A stretch of 64,000 nucleotides of DNA from Persicaria tinctoria (Eukaryota; Streptophyta; Magnoliopsida; Caryophyllales; Polygonaceae), in contig JBANSL010000004.1 in NCBI GenBank assembly GCA_037127255.1, positions 21,893,967 to 21,957,966 on the forward strand, written 5' to 3'. The notes under the pieces are model-generated. The model did not search any database and was not told the origin of the DNA. It was given only the letters and a program-made list of their open reading frames with translations. The number at the start of each line of letters is the position of its first letter. The stretch's first letter is position 1. Shown one piece after another: positions 22,674-34,177 of the stretch. The translations under genes and the position numbers were made by a program.

Positions 22674-23582
22674 TGATTTTAGTTCATGACCTTTTAGCCC
22701 GGATCATATATTCATGGGGTGTAATGTTTGAATTGACCATTTGTATTTTTATTTTATTAATAAAAATACATATAAACCGGATAATATAATAAACTCCTGG
22801 CTATATTACAGGGGCTATTAATTGATTCATATTATATAGCACGGGCATTTTTTTAGACAAATATCTAGGGTATATTATTTTTTAACCCTATGGATAATAA
22901 ATTATACACCTCGTTAAGCATTGGGGTATATACCTATTTTACCCCAAAATAAATTTATATCATAACTCATATCCGGGATATATAACGTTTTTCTTCCAAA
23001 GTTAAAATCACCTTCCTCCCTCTTCGCCTACTTTCTCTCTTTCAATCGCCGACCACCACATCTCCTCTTCGCCGACCTTCTCTTGCAAAGATAGTTGGCC
23101 TCTTCTTCACCGTCTCATCTTCTTCGACCTCCTTTTGCATAGATCTCCGACCATCTCTCAACCCTTGAACCCTAAATCACAGTAATTTATCCTCGGCTTT
23201 TCAGCCCTAAATTGTAGATCGATATCTCACCACGATTGCAAATGCGGATCCGGTAGGTTTTTCATTCCTTTTTCAATATTTTTTTTGTCTTCTATGAAAG
23301 CTTATTTAGCAATTTTTTTCCCTTTGTGTTGCTTCAGATTTGAAAGAGAATTATGTTTTCGTCTTTTATTCTTCGACGAATTCATTGAAGAAGTCTCTAA
23401 AGGAATCCAGTTAAGTAATGTGAACTATTTTTGTCATTCTCTTGTGCTATTTCAGATTCCGTTGGAGAAGTTGTTATGGTACAAATACATAAGCTAGAGA
23501 CTCCATTCATGTGAAGATGCTTACATAATACTTTGTTCGAAGTTCCATTAGTTGGTTGAGTTGTAAAAAAAAAAAGGATAGT
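22674..23582. other. subterminal region and possible captured 5' gene piece
   Basis: 22674-22985 is AT-rich with repeated CCGGAT-type words. 22990-23260 is unlike it: CT-rich with repeated CGCCGACC and CTCTTCGCC words and an AACCCTAAATC stretch, followed by a possible splice donor (CCGGTAGG). This looks like the 5' leader of a plant gene and may be a captured fragment. I cannot identify the gene. Confidence 0.35.
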
Positions 23583-24409
23583 CACTACTAAAAAACTGTC
23601 AAATAGCGACGGAATTTAGCAACCAAAATTTATTGTTACCAAAGTTGTAGCTAGTAGCCACGACAATAGCGACGAAAATATGGAGTCGAAGCTAAACATG
23701 CATCGAAGAATGGCGTTCGTGGCTGAGGTCGTGGCCATTTTTCAATGACATGAATTCCTGAATCGTGACTGAGTTCGTTGCTAATAGCGATGAATTATAT
23801 TAATGTCGCTGGAATCGTGGCGATTTAGCAACGACTTGGAGCACGTGCCCTCTACGTGCGGATATTTGTCGACGAAGCTAGCCAAGAATAATTATTCCAT
23901 GGCCAAGATAAGCGACAACCATAGTGTTTGTGGCTACCGTCGAAGCAAGGGCGCCTCAACAATTATTCGATGGTCTATCCATAGCTAATAGCTACGATTT
24001 TAGCGACGACAAAGGTCTTCGTTGCTTGCCAAAAAGGGAGTATACGCATAGCCACGTACTTGTCCGTTGCAGAGGTCGTGGCTAAAACAGTTGGGTCATT
24101 AATGACTGAATTGAAGTTTTACACCTTTATGGACAAGATATAGGTGGACTGTACTTGTCTTCCTCTTCATTTTCCCCCAAATCGCATACCAGAGGAGCCC
24201 CAATTCGATAAAAAAATCCCAGGCCACGTACAAAGTTCTTACCCCCGCGCCAATTAGCTCTCGATCGATCGAATTGATCGAAAGTGTGGCAAACAATTAA
24301 TAAGGTATGTATGTTTATGAGATATCATTTTCTTTCACGCACTCAAATTCATCGATATATCAATATATATTATATATGTACAGATCTAGCTAGATTCAAT
24401 TCAAATATG

Positions 24410-24516
<107 letters not shown>

Positions 24517-24689
24517 ATATTTATGGATTTTCGATGGATCGATCGAAATTTATACAACAAATCTGCGCATATATATAAAATTGTCGCTAGTGTGTGTATA
24601 TATATATATATAGGGTGAGGTTAAAGTGAAAAAGGGGCTTAAGATGAAAATATCTCTTAAAGTGAAAATGGGCCTAAATTTTTAAAACT

Positions 24690-25510
24690 GGTTGAAATCA
24701 GGCCCAACAACCCCTAATTGCCCTCCTTCCTTCCCGTGTGTTCTTACCCTCGTCATCTTTCCGAGCTCCTCCCTACGACATGAACGGCCGCAGCCTCGCA
24801 CGAACACCCGAGCTCCATGGCTCCCTTCCTCTTCTCCCACTCTCAATCAGGCTTCCTTTTTCCCCGATCTTGAGCCCGAGCTCTCTCCCGAAATCGCTTC
24901 CTCTTGAGCCCAAACTCCTCTCCCATGGCGCATTCTCCTCGACGCAGACGCCGACGCCAACCATGGAGCTTTGCTGCTACAATCGAACGCCTCGAGGCTG
25001 AATCCAGGCAAGTCCAATCAGACCTCCGAATTCCATGCCAATCAGACCTCTGGCTTCGACTAATTTGTATGATTCCTCACCTAAATTCAACGAATCAGAC
25101 CTTGGAGATTCGACCAATCAGACCTCGGACCTCGTCTGAATTCGACTAATTCGGCCAATCAAACCTCGCCTGAATTCGACTAATTTGTTTCATACCAATC
25201 AGACATCCGAATTCGACAAATCAGACCTCAGAGATTCAACGAGAGGAAGCCCTTGTCGTCGCCGGAAGAGATGTCGCCGCCACCCATCGCCGCCGGTTGT
25301 GCCGCACCTCCTGTTGCCAGATCCACTGCCCCTGAGGCCGTCGTTGCGTGCCCTCGCCTAGATGCCACCAACGCTCCATCAGTCGGGAGAGATGTCGCCG
25401 GGAGAGGAAGTGTGTACTGTATGTGCTTGGAACGGGAGGAGGAAGGAGATGCTAAATTTACAAACAATCTCCACATACTTTTTATTTCTATAAATATTGC
25501 CCTATTTTAA
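24690..25510. other. GC-richer, gene-like block inside the Micron-like element
   Basis: The composition differs sharply from its AT-rich surroundings. It contains CGCCGCC-rich runs (25258-25340) and a repeated phrase, AATCAGACCTC plus ATTCGACTAAT, at least four times between 25017 and 25225. Short open frames exist on both strands but none matches a family I know. It is probably a captured 5' gene region plus a local tandem duplication. Confidence 0.35.
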
Positions 25511-25689
25511 TTGTAAAAATCACATATTTTAACCCATTATTTTTTATTGGGGTTTAAATGCTATAAAGTGCATCTTCAATATTAAGTGCATAAATAATAA
25601 ATAAAATTGCACTTTATCATTTTATTTACGCAATTTATAATCTTAATTGTATACTTCATAATCTTATTCATGTACTTCATATTATTATT

Positions 25690-26230
25690 CATACACCATC
25701 ATTTTATTCTCGCACTTTATAATTTTATTTGCACAACATAATATTATATTTGCACAACTTAAAGTTATATTCGCACAACATAATATTATAAGTGCACAGT
25801 GTAACATTATATTATTAGATATGCACAACATAATGTTACATTTGCAAAACATAGTGTTATATTTGCACAACTTAAAGTTATAATTTGCACAATATAATGT
25901 TATATTCGCACAACATAATATTATATGTGCACAACGTAACATTATATTATTAGATATCCACAACCTAATGTTATTTTTGCAAAACATAGTGTTATATTTG
26001 CACACCTTAAAGTTATATTTGCACAATATAATGTTCTATTCGCACAACATAATATTATATGTGAACAACATAACATTATATTATTAGATATGCACAATAT
26101 AATGTTACATTTGCAAAACATAGTGTTATATTTGCACAACTTAAAGTTATATTTTCACAATATAATGTTATATATGCATTATATCATCTTATTTGTGCAC
26201 ATTATCATTTTATTATTGCACTTTATAATC
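25690..26230. repeat. ~135-bp tandem array built of shorter TTTGCACAA units
   Basis: The marker ATTATTAGATAT occurs at 25811, 25946 and 26080, giving a higher-order period of 134-135 bp. Within it, units of the form TTGCACAAYWTAAWGTTATA recur every ~25 bp. The reading frames here are by-products of the repetition. Confidence 0.85.
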
Positions 26231-26267
26231 TTATTCATGAACGGGAATAGCAAAAAGCAACCATAAA

Positions 26268-26343
26268 TAGCTTATGCGGGATTTTGAACTCGAACCTTTG
26301 TGCATGGGCACATGACTATACCATTTTTTTGAGCTAATAGGCT
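26268..26343 (-). repeat. tRNA-like module 3 (degenerate)
   Basis: The minus strand starts AGCCTATTAGCTCAAAAAAA and contains GGTTCGAGTTC, then AATCCCGCATAAGC. It has the same start and the same B-box position as modules 1 and 2 at 13.3 and 14.2 kb, but with an enlarged D region. It shows that the module is a dispersed family. Confidence 0.5.
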
Positions 26344-26882
26344 TTTAATGACACATGTTGCATTAAAGTACAAAACTATCATAAAATAGCGGTCCATGAA
26401 GAAAAATTTTGGTAGGACACATTATGAAAATGCACATTTATAAATAATAACATTTATTGTATTATTTGTTCACTTTATATTTTGTAATCTCATCTTTTTC
26501 CCTTTTTAAAATAAAGACAAAAATTATGATGTAACATTCTTGTTGTATTTTTTTAATATTATAGTTGCACCTAACAATATTATTTCAAATAAAAATTACG
26601 GGCTAAAATCTGTAATTTTCATAATTGAAATAAGGGCAATATTCGTATGAATGGAAAGTTTGGGGGAGACGTGTGAAATTTACCCCATAATTAGGGTCAT
26701 TTAACCATTTTCCCATTTACTCATAAAATTAGGCCCATTAATACCAAAATTAGGCCCATTTATTAATTACTCATTAAATTAGGCCCATTTACCTTTAAAT
26801 TAGGCCCATTTACCTTCAAATTAGACTATTTTCACTTTAAGAGGGATTTTCATCTTAAACCCCATTTTCATTTGAACCTTTA

Positions 26883-26884
<2 letters not shown>

Positions 26885-26957
<73 letters not shown>
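26885..26957. repeat. (AT)n microsatellite, right
   Basis: About 73 bp of TA dinucleotide, matching the left tract and bounding the inverted-repeat element. Confidence 0.95.
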
Positions 26958-26959
<2 letters not shown>

Positions 26960-27846
26960 TAGCTACAATTTTATATATATGCGCAGATTTGTTGATCGAT
27001 CGATATACACTCCAAAAAAAAATTGTATTAGATACGGCTTAAAACCGTCGCAAAAAGTAGAGTTACCGTCGCAAAAAAGCATTGGCGACGGCTATGCGAC
27101 GGGAAATCAGGGGTAGCTAGCCCTAGGGTAGCAAATAGTGATTAGCGACGGCTATGCGACGGTTCATACTTTCCCTGTGATTGCAACTATATTTTGCGAC
27201 CCCCATATGCCGTCGCAAATAATCTGGCTATTTCCCACCAGAAATTAGATTTCCCTCCATTTTTGAGACGGCATCTACCGTAGCAAACTAATCCCGCCCT
27301 TTTCGCCGCAATTTTTAATCAAGAACCAAATATCCTTTTGCGACGGCATTTTGCCGTTGCTATTGTTGAAATTTGAAATTGCACCTGTATGTATTCACTT
27401 GCTAGATCGAGGTATAAACATTCAAACATCTAATTGAATCACCTGTCATTACATTACGATATACATAAGTGCATAATCCACAATGCATTCAACTCATTAA
27501 CATCAACTTGTATACATCATAAGATCGAATAATCCTCGAGTTCATTGAGAACATTGAGTATGCAACATACATGTGATGATTCAGATTACCAAAAACATGT
27601 ATTTACATGCTAAGCTTAAGCTCTTAGCTAGTCTAGGTGTCTAGATGAACACTTGATGTAGCTTGCAAAATGTGTTGCACACACCTGATATATAGAGAAA
27701 GCGAGAGCAAGAGTTGAGAATTGTGTAAAATGTCCATGTAAAAAGTAATTGTACTCTGGATAGAGAAATCAAATAATATAAAATGTCTCCAGGATTAACA
27801 TTCACATTTAGGAAACAAGCGTATAAGGAGACCTTGTGAAGTTTAT

Positions 27847-28002
27847 CACTTATTCAAGATACGGAGCTTTCTGTTGAAAGATAAGAGTGTTGGCTTGAGC
27901 TGTGAATATATAGCTACAACTTCCCCTCTCTCACCCCAACCAAGATCCTTGAAGTACTCCTTATATCTCGTAATATCTGCAGTCGTTGACATCAAAACTA
28001 AC
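27847..28002 (-). pseudogene. captured exon of a DExH-box RNA helicase (DExH8-like)
   Basis: After a good acceptor (TGCTCTTGCAG) the minus strand encodes LVLMSTTADITRYKEYFKDL, then GWGERGEVVAI. This follows plant DExH helicases whose motif III region reads LVLMSATADI(S/T)RYRDYF(R/K)(D/E)LGRGERVEVVAIPS. The motif III Ala is changed to Thr. After VVAI the frame degenerates and stops. A second exon-like piece with an acceptor, encoding ELARDASNGYELASELWS, lies near 29283-29341 on the same strand but I cannot assign it. Both fit a DNA-level capture. Confidence 0.7.
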
Positions 28003-29683
28003 CTGCAAGAGCATAAAAAAAGGTCTTTAGGTCTCAAATAAGAACAAGCAACTAGCATATGTTACCATAATGGCCTAAAATATCCAGTATTCATGCAAGC
28101 AAAGCAGTCCAGCTAAGCAATTGAAAACTGACCAGTTAAGAAAGAGGTTTTAAAGTTATATATCCAGAAAATTTCACAATTTCATATATGAAAATGCAAA
28201 TAAAATTAGTGCCTGGATTTCAAATTTTTAAGAAATATACCTCAAGCATAGTACACATGATATCCAGAATGGCTTATGAGTTTTTAACTCTTAAAGAGGA
28301 CATGCATAAAAAGAATTGGCCATCCTTTACATTTATTAGTTTTATGACTTCTGTAAACACAAATTTATGATGCTAAGTAGATATAAATACACCAATTATT
28401 ATTGTGGGGCAATCCATCGGAAAACTAGCTCAATTAACTTCTCATATTGGCAGAACATTCATAGGTGTACTAAAAAAAGAGAATGCTCTTAAAGTAAAGA
28501 ATGGACAAGCATAAAACACCTTAAAAGATAACGCGAGGGTGATAGCCTACCATATGAATAAGTGTTGTACTCTCTTACTATGCTTGTCCTATGTGAAGTA
28601 AACAATCTCTTATTCAGACCAAAAAGATATATTTAGAAAAGAAAGATTAAATAGGATCCACTTAATGCCAAACCATTGTCTTACTTTTAATTTGGGCTAA
28701 CACTTTCTAAAATCAACATTCTAATATATATATTTTTTTATGTTTGAAATCAGCAAAGCTGCTAGTAAGCACTTCTAATGGCAAAATTATATCTGTAGAA
28801 TGAGCTATTGCTAAGAATATTATTAAAATAGTGTATACATTGAATGGCAAAAAAAAAATTCAGTTCAACACTTCTAATAACAGTAATATATAAGTAATAA
28901 TTATTTAGCTTTCTCTACGTCTTTTCTTCCATCTTTAAATCTTCTCTTTAACTAGGAAATGTCAGCCATCTACTATTTAAACAGCTGAACCATTTTTTTT
29001 CCTTTCTACCATCCCCAGTTTAAAATAAATGGCTACATCAATGAGACAAAACTGAACATGGGAATACTACAGATAAATCACTAAGATCGATAAGGGAAAC
29101 TTGAACCATCAGGAGTGATTGACACATTTGTGTTTCAAGATTTTAGTTTTCTTTCTTATAGAGATGGACATAGAGAGAACTTAGAAGGGCTACCATATAT
29201 GACAAAAAGTTCAAGTAACAAGATAAGAATGATAACAGCTCACTGAAAATCAGAATTGAAGAGACAAAACAACCTAACGAGGTGGAGACCAAAGCTCACT
29301 TGCTAACTCATAACCATTTGAGGCATCACGTGCTAGCTCACTGCAAATAAAAAGAAATGTGCTCAGGAGATATTTCAATAATTAAATAGAACAAGTCCAA
29401 TTTTACTACAGAGTAAAGGTTAAAACAACTTTCTAGATATCGAATGTACGTTTGAATTCTCTTGACAACTTACAATAATCAAACACAAACTCAAAAGTAT
29501 ATCCAAAGTACTTACACAATTCATCAAATATACCCTTTCCTTTCAAGAATATCAAATAGGCGATCGGCTCCACTCCATGGATGTTGTTGAGGAACAAGAA
29601 CCAATGTGTGAATTCTCTGGACAGCTTAAAGATCATAATCAAACACAAACTCAAAATTTGATGGGTACCTTCATTGGAGCGAA
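28003..29683. other. intron-like AT-rich sequence inside the CACTA-like element
   Basis: Mostly non-coding and intron-like relative to the captured helicase exons. A ~45-bp phrase ending AATCAAACACAAACTCAAAA occurs twice, near 29455-29500 and 29600-29660, so a short local duplication borders the gypsy piece that follows. Confidence 0.4.
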
Positions 29684-30258
29684 ATGGATGGTGCTACATA
29701 TGATGTAATTGATCAAGAGATCCGGAGGAGATATCGAAAGAGAAGGGCTCGAGAGGATGAGGCTCGGCGTAAGAAGAAAGTTGAACCACCTTGGCAAGAG
29801 ATCCGCAAGCTTGCGGAAGAGTCAATGCAACAGGTACGGGAAATGCGAAAAGTCGTCAACACATTGGGGTCGACGCTATCGAAGCCCACAACAGCCCCAC
29901 GTCTCTCTTCAAGGATGGCATCCTCTACCGTCATGGGTGAAGCACTTGAGATTAAAGAAGGGCAGTCCAAAGATGGTTCGATCATGTCTAAGCTTAAGAA
30001 AGATGAGGAAATCATCCAACTTTCTAATGTTGCGCTTTCCAAGAAGGAGAAACGGACGCCAACCGAGGTACCTATCTTTCTTAATTCCATGTCGACTAAG
30101 TGGTTGGATGCAACCCCTTTCATTCCCTGTTGCTTGCCTTTCACGATTCATGAAGAAGAGGGGATTCAAGATCCGATCAAGGAAGAAGAAGCATGTTCGA
30201 AGAAGTCGCTCGTTTCCATCACGGATTCGAGGACAAATCCTTTTCAAGGGGAGGAGGA
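29684..30258 (+). pseudogene. C-terminal coding remnant of a gypsy-type element
   Basis: The frame opens MDGATYDVIDQEIRRRYRKR and ends in SRTNPFQGEEDD, a motif often seen just before the polypurine tract of plant gypsy elements. The purine run AAGGGGAGGAGGA and an LTR follow directly. The early part is highly charged and probably helical. No catalytic motif is visible. The frame runs on into the LTR to 30472, but that part is not real coding sequence. Confidence 0.5.
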
Positions 30259-30970
30259 TGATGTGATCCTAATCGTCAATGAGTTCAACGGCTTTATCTT
30301 ACAAAGCTTTGTCTCTAGAGCCAAACATCAACCCTTGTTTGAGAAAACTGCGTGGCGACACCAACGTATTTTGGCTCTCTTGGGCTGTATAAAATTCCGA
30401 TTGAAGCCGTTGAGCACTTATTGGAAAGCTATTTTAAGCGGCTACAACTTCTATGAAGAATACGTCTCCTAAATCAGCCTTGAAGATGCTCGAATTCGAC
30501 ATTCTTTTCAGAAGTTAAAATCTGAATGATTTTCATGCTTTTATTTCTATTTAAATAAATCCCACATCGATTAGCGATGCTTGGGGGCTACATTTTCATT
30601 CTATATATTTCTTGTAAGAACTTCATTTTAAATTAAGTCAAGTTGAGTTTAGTTAAAGTTTGAGCCACTAATAGCTTCCTATGATTCCGGGTTAAGGATC
30701 GAGTTCTTGGTGAGAGGCTAAGAGCGAACCCTTTGGTGAGAGGCCGAGGGTGACACCCTAGTGAGAGGCGAATGTGTCAAAGGGTCGAGATCCTCGGAGT
30801 GTGATTCCGAGAGGATTGAGATCGAGTGTAGGAGATTCAAGGGTGAGAGGCCTGCGAATCTTGCTTCACATATCCCTATTTTTTAGTTTCCATAAACCCA
30901 AAATTTAGCCCCACAAAAAAGAGTGTTCGAAAGCTCGAGCCTTGGTCGATCCGGTCCTCGGGTCTCATCA
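30259..30970 (+). repeat. gypsy-type LTR, plus orientation
   Basis: 712 bp with TGATG...CATCA ends. It is followed two bases later by the primer site TGGTATCAGAGC (30973-30984), yet is preceded by a polypurine tract and pol remnant. It therefore joins the 3' end of one element copy to the 5' start of another, as in a tandem or LTR-LTR recombinant. It is nearly identical, inverted, to 32032-32744. Confidence 0.75.
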
Positions 30971-31009
30971 AGTGGTATCAGAGCTTCAACCGAGCACGAG
31001 AACAAAATT

Positions 31010-32744
31010 TGACACACGCGACTCTTTTATTTGGATTTTTCTAGATTTTTGGGGAAAATAAAAACAAGATATGGATGGCTAAATATATGAGCATCTCACC
31101 CATAGACTTACCAAACTCGCTCTCTCACTCGTCGGCATCTCACTCCCGAGCAATCAAGCCTTTGTTTGAACAACTCTAACAAGCATCTCACCGGAAAGAG
31201 TTAGACAAACGGGATCATTCCTCGACCTCTCACTCCGGAATGGGGTGTCAAAATGGCATCTCACCAAATCAACAAGACACACACACTTTTTCCAAAAATT
31301 CTCAACTCATATCTTATTTCTTATGACAAAGGTTTAGACATTTTATAGCCATAAAATAAGGAACAATTAAAACAACAAATTCAAGACGGAAAACATGAAA
31401 AGTCTCTCGGGAATTGATGGAGAAAGTTGGCCCCCTAGTGGAAAATGGAGGGTTTGATGTCAATATGAAGTGTCAAAAATCATCAAGTTCCCTTGAATGA
31501 ATCCCGTTCAACGTCTCTTCATCTATTCCGACTTTATTCAATGCGTCGGGAAAACTGTCCAGATTTCAAACTGCTGAATGTTTGCCAATTTCGGATCTGT
31601 TCTTGGATGATTTCGGCACTTTAGTCTTCATAAAAGATGTAGCCCTTCGAATTAGCTTTCCAACAAGTACTCATGGACCTCCATCGGACTAATATAGCCC
31701 ATTTTATGACTGAAACATTGAGCATGCGTCGAAAGAGCTCGGATCACATCATCCTCCCCTCCTTTGAAAAAGATTCGTCCTCGAATCTTGCGTTGCCTTC
31801 CAAAAAGAAATATTACGCCCCTGTACGTTGGATCTGCGTAAAATATCTTGATGGTTGATCCCGCGAAGACTCTCAAATCTGCGTTGCTTTTCCAAAAAGG
31901 TACGATACGCCCCTGTACGTTGGATCTGCGTAGTGCACTTCAATGGTTGCAACCGCGACGGATCTGAAGAGGGATGTGAATGAAAGTGATTGAAAGCTTT
32001 GTGAACTTGATGGATTAGCTCTGATACCAAATGATGAGACCCGAGGACCGGGATCGACCAAGGCTCGAGCTTTCGAACACTCTTTTTTGTGGGGCTAAAT
32101 TTTGGGTTTATGGAAACTAAAAAATAGGGATATGTGAAGCAAGATTCGCAGGCCTCTCACCCTTGAATCTCCTACACTCGATCTCAATCCTCTCGGAATC
32201 ACACTCCGAGGATCTCGACCCTTTGACACCTTCGCCTCTCACTAGGGTGTCACCCTCGGCCTCTCACCAAAGGGTTCGCTCTTAGCCTCTCACCAAGAAC
32301 TCGATCCTTAACCCGGAATCATAGGAAGCTATTAGTGGCTCAAACTTTAACTAAACTCAACTTGACTTAATTTAAAATGAAGTTCTTACAAGAAATATAT
32401 AGAATGAAAATGTAGCCCCCAAGCATCGCTAATCGATGTGGGATTTATTTAAATAGAAATAAAAGCATGAAAATCATTCAGATTTTAACTTCTGAAAAGA
32501 ATGTCTAATTCGAGCATCTTCAAGGCTGATTTAGGAGACGTATTCTTCATAGAAGTTGTAGCCGCTTAAAATGGATTTCCAACAAGTGCTCAACGGCTTC
32601 AATCGGAATTTTATACCGCCCAAGAGAGCCAAAATACGATGGTGTCGCCACGCAGTTTTCTCAAACGAGGGTTGATGTTTGGCTCTAGAGACAAAGCTTT
32701 GTAAGATAAAGCCGTTGAACTCATTGACGATTAGGATCACATCA
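31010..32744 (-). mobile_element. small non-autonomous LTR element, minus orientation
   Basis: Minus-strand order: LTR (32744-32032), primer site TGGTATCAGAGC (32029-32018), an internal region of only ~265 bp, a purine tract (AGGGGAGGATGATG) and a second LTR (31751 to about 31010). AAATT flanks both sides (31005-31009, 32745-32749). The internal region holds a tandem pair of ~95-bp units with ACGCCCCTGTACGTTGG (near 31813 and 31909). The two LTRs share layout but are quite divergent, which is odd for one element. The 3' end and the duplication are therefore provisional. Confidence 0.5.
32032..32744 (-). repeat. gypsy-type LTR, minus orientation
   Basis: 713 bp with TGATG...CATCA ends on the minus strand, nearly identical to 30259-30970 but inverted. 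The translated upstream parts differ at only a few residues (for example HQPLFEK and HQPSFEK). Confidence 0.75.
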
Positions 32745-32749
32745 AAATT

Positions 32750-33998
32750 AGATTCACGGTACTTACAATTCATCTACCATAAACTCAAAACTCAAAAGAA
32801 CTTCATGAATCAACTTTCTTTCTTATTGATAAATTTAGTATCTCTCACCTACAAAATTGATTAAACTCTGTTTATAAAGTTACTTATCAAGTATCAACCC
32901 ATCATTTTTATATAAAGCACAAACTTCTAGCCACTTCAGTCAGTAAACATACATTTTTATTTTATTTTGAACAAACAACATCTCTTTTCTAGCAATGAAA
33001 GCAAGTACTTTCAACATTCTACCAGGGTCCGTATCAGTAGGCATACCCTCTACACAACTGAAACCCAGAAGAACCTAACATCAACACTGAAATACAAACA
33101 ATTTCACTCCAAATTCATTTACTTATAAATACAACACAAACAAAGGTTCTAGCATGAAAGTTAGAAAGAATTGGACATAGGGCATATCTCATACCTGAAT
33201 AACAAATTCGAGACTTGGAGACAATGGGGAACAAAATCAAATCCAACAAACGCGCATCAGCGAGCGGCGATTCAGTGGCACCACAACTTCTTTTCTTCTA
33301 GGGCTGTCAACCTCGCCACAACCTCCACTCTCTTTTCCAACATATCTGCGCACATCCAAAAAAGCAGTTAAAAAAGAATAATAAAACCCTAAAACAACCA
33401 AATCAGATAAAACCCTAAAATCTAAACTCACAACCACGAAAATTTGGTTAACTCGTTCAGATAAATAGTGATAGCAATGCTTTTGAGCCATATAACTCAT
33501 TCAGATCTGACAGGGGTGTGATATTCGGTTCTGTAAGGGGGAGGATGAGGAATGTGAGTAGCGCATCTGGGAAGCATGGGCCTTGGGTGCTGGTAGACGA
33601 GTTGTCACCGACAAGGACAGATCTGCAGCTTCGACTTTCTGACGACCACACTTTGCGGTAATAGACGGCTTTTGCTCCACTGTTGCCTAGGCTCCGGTCT
33701 AAAAATTATAGAGAGAGCAATGGGAACGAGGAGAGGAGATCTTAAATTTCGGCTGGGAATGGAAGAGGCTAGGTCTCGAATGAGAGTGAGCGGGATGAAG
33801 TGGAGAAGGGGGAAGGAAGCCATGGATGGGCTGCTTGAAGCTCGATCTTGGCGATGGGAGTGCGAGGTTGAGCGGCGAAGCAAAGCAACGTGAGAGGTCT
33901 GAGAGAACTGAGCGGCGGCTCTTCTAGAATCCCGCTAGGTTTAGATGAGTGGCGCCTCGTCTACTTACGCTTTTTTTTAAATACACGGAGTACTGGCA
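32750..33998. other. unassigned part of the CACTA-like element
   Basis: 32750-33160 is AT-rich and featureless. 33170-33940 is GC-richer, with short open frames on both strands and an exon-like stretch at 33530-33660 on the minus strand (SSESRSCRSVLVGDNSSTST). It may be another captured gene 5' region but matches nothing I recognise. Confidence 0.3.
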
Positions 33999-34177
33999 TT
34001 GGCTACGACATATCAAAGCAGTCGCAATATGGCGTAGCTAATTGATTTTTTTTTGGAGTGTAGCAACGGCAACCCCCTTCCCGTAGTAAAGGGGTCGCAA
34101 AAACCAACCATTCGCCATGGCAAGGATTTGCCGTTGCTAATTTGGGTAGCAAAAGGAATTCTTTTTTGTAGTGATAT

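Larger units (their letters stand above)
24612..26885. mobile_element. inverted-repeat element inserted in a (TA)n tract (Micron-like)
   Basis: The left end, AGGGTGAGGTTAAAGTG, and the right end read inward, AGGTAAAGGTTCAAATG, continue into ~70-bp inverted repeats that include CTTAAGATGAAAAT / TTTAAGATGAAAAT and TCTTAAAGTGAAAA. Both ends lie in TA repeats, as in the Micron type of MITE. The repeat continues outside: AACAAATCTGCGCATATATA near 24560 is inverted near 26970-26990. Inside are a GC-rich block (24690-25480, possible captured 5' exon), a tandem array and a tRNA-like module. No transposase was seen. Confidence 0.65.
27008..34173. mobile_element. CACTA-like element with captured helicase fragment
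   Basis: The left end, CACTCCAAAAAAAAATT, and the right end read inward, CACTACAAAAAAGAATT, are flanked by ATA on both sides (27005-27007, 34174-34176), the 3-bp CACTA duplication. Subterminal words GCGACGGCTATGCGACGG and CCGTCGCAA cluster at 27040-27360; related CCGTTGCTA and GTCGCAA words lie at 34000-34160. No transposase of its own was found. It carries a DEAH-box helicase piece and rearranged gypsy LTRs. It sits four bases upstream of the start codon of the host element's transposase. Confidence 0.75.

Noticed and set aside
25685..26139. Cys/Asn-rich minus-strand frames
   Set aside because: Translation of an AT-rich tandem array; the apparent Cys repeats are a by-product.
25690..26230. 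Regular repeats considered as a CRISPR array
   Set aside because: Plant nuclear context, no unique spacers, variable unit length and no cas genes.
30259..30472. Coding continuation of the 29684 frame
   Set aside because: This part lies in an LTR that begins at the TGATG end and is repeated, inverted, at 32.5 kb.
34050..34062. TTTTTTTTGGAGTG as the right terminus of the 27008 element
   Set aside because: It mirrors the left end well, but the following triplet (TAG) does not match ATA, whereas the GTAGTG end at 34173 does; it may be a duplicated terminus.
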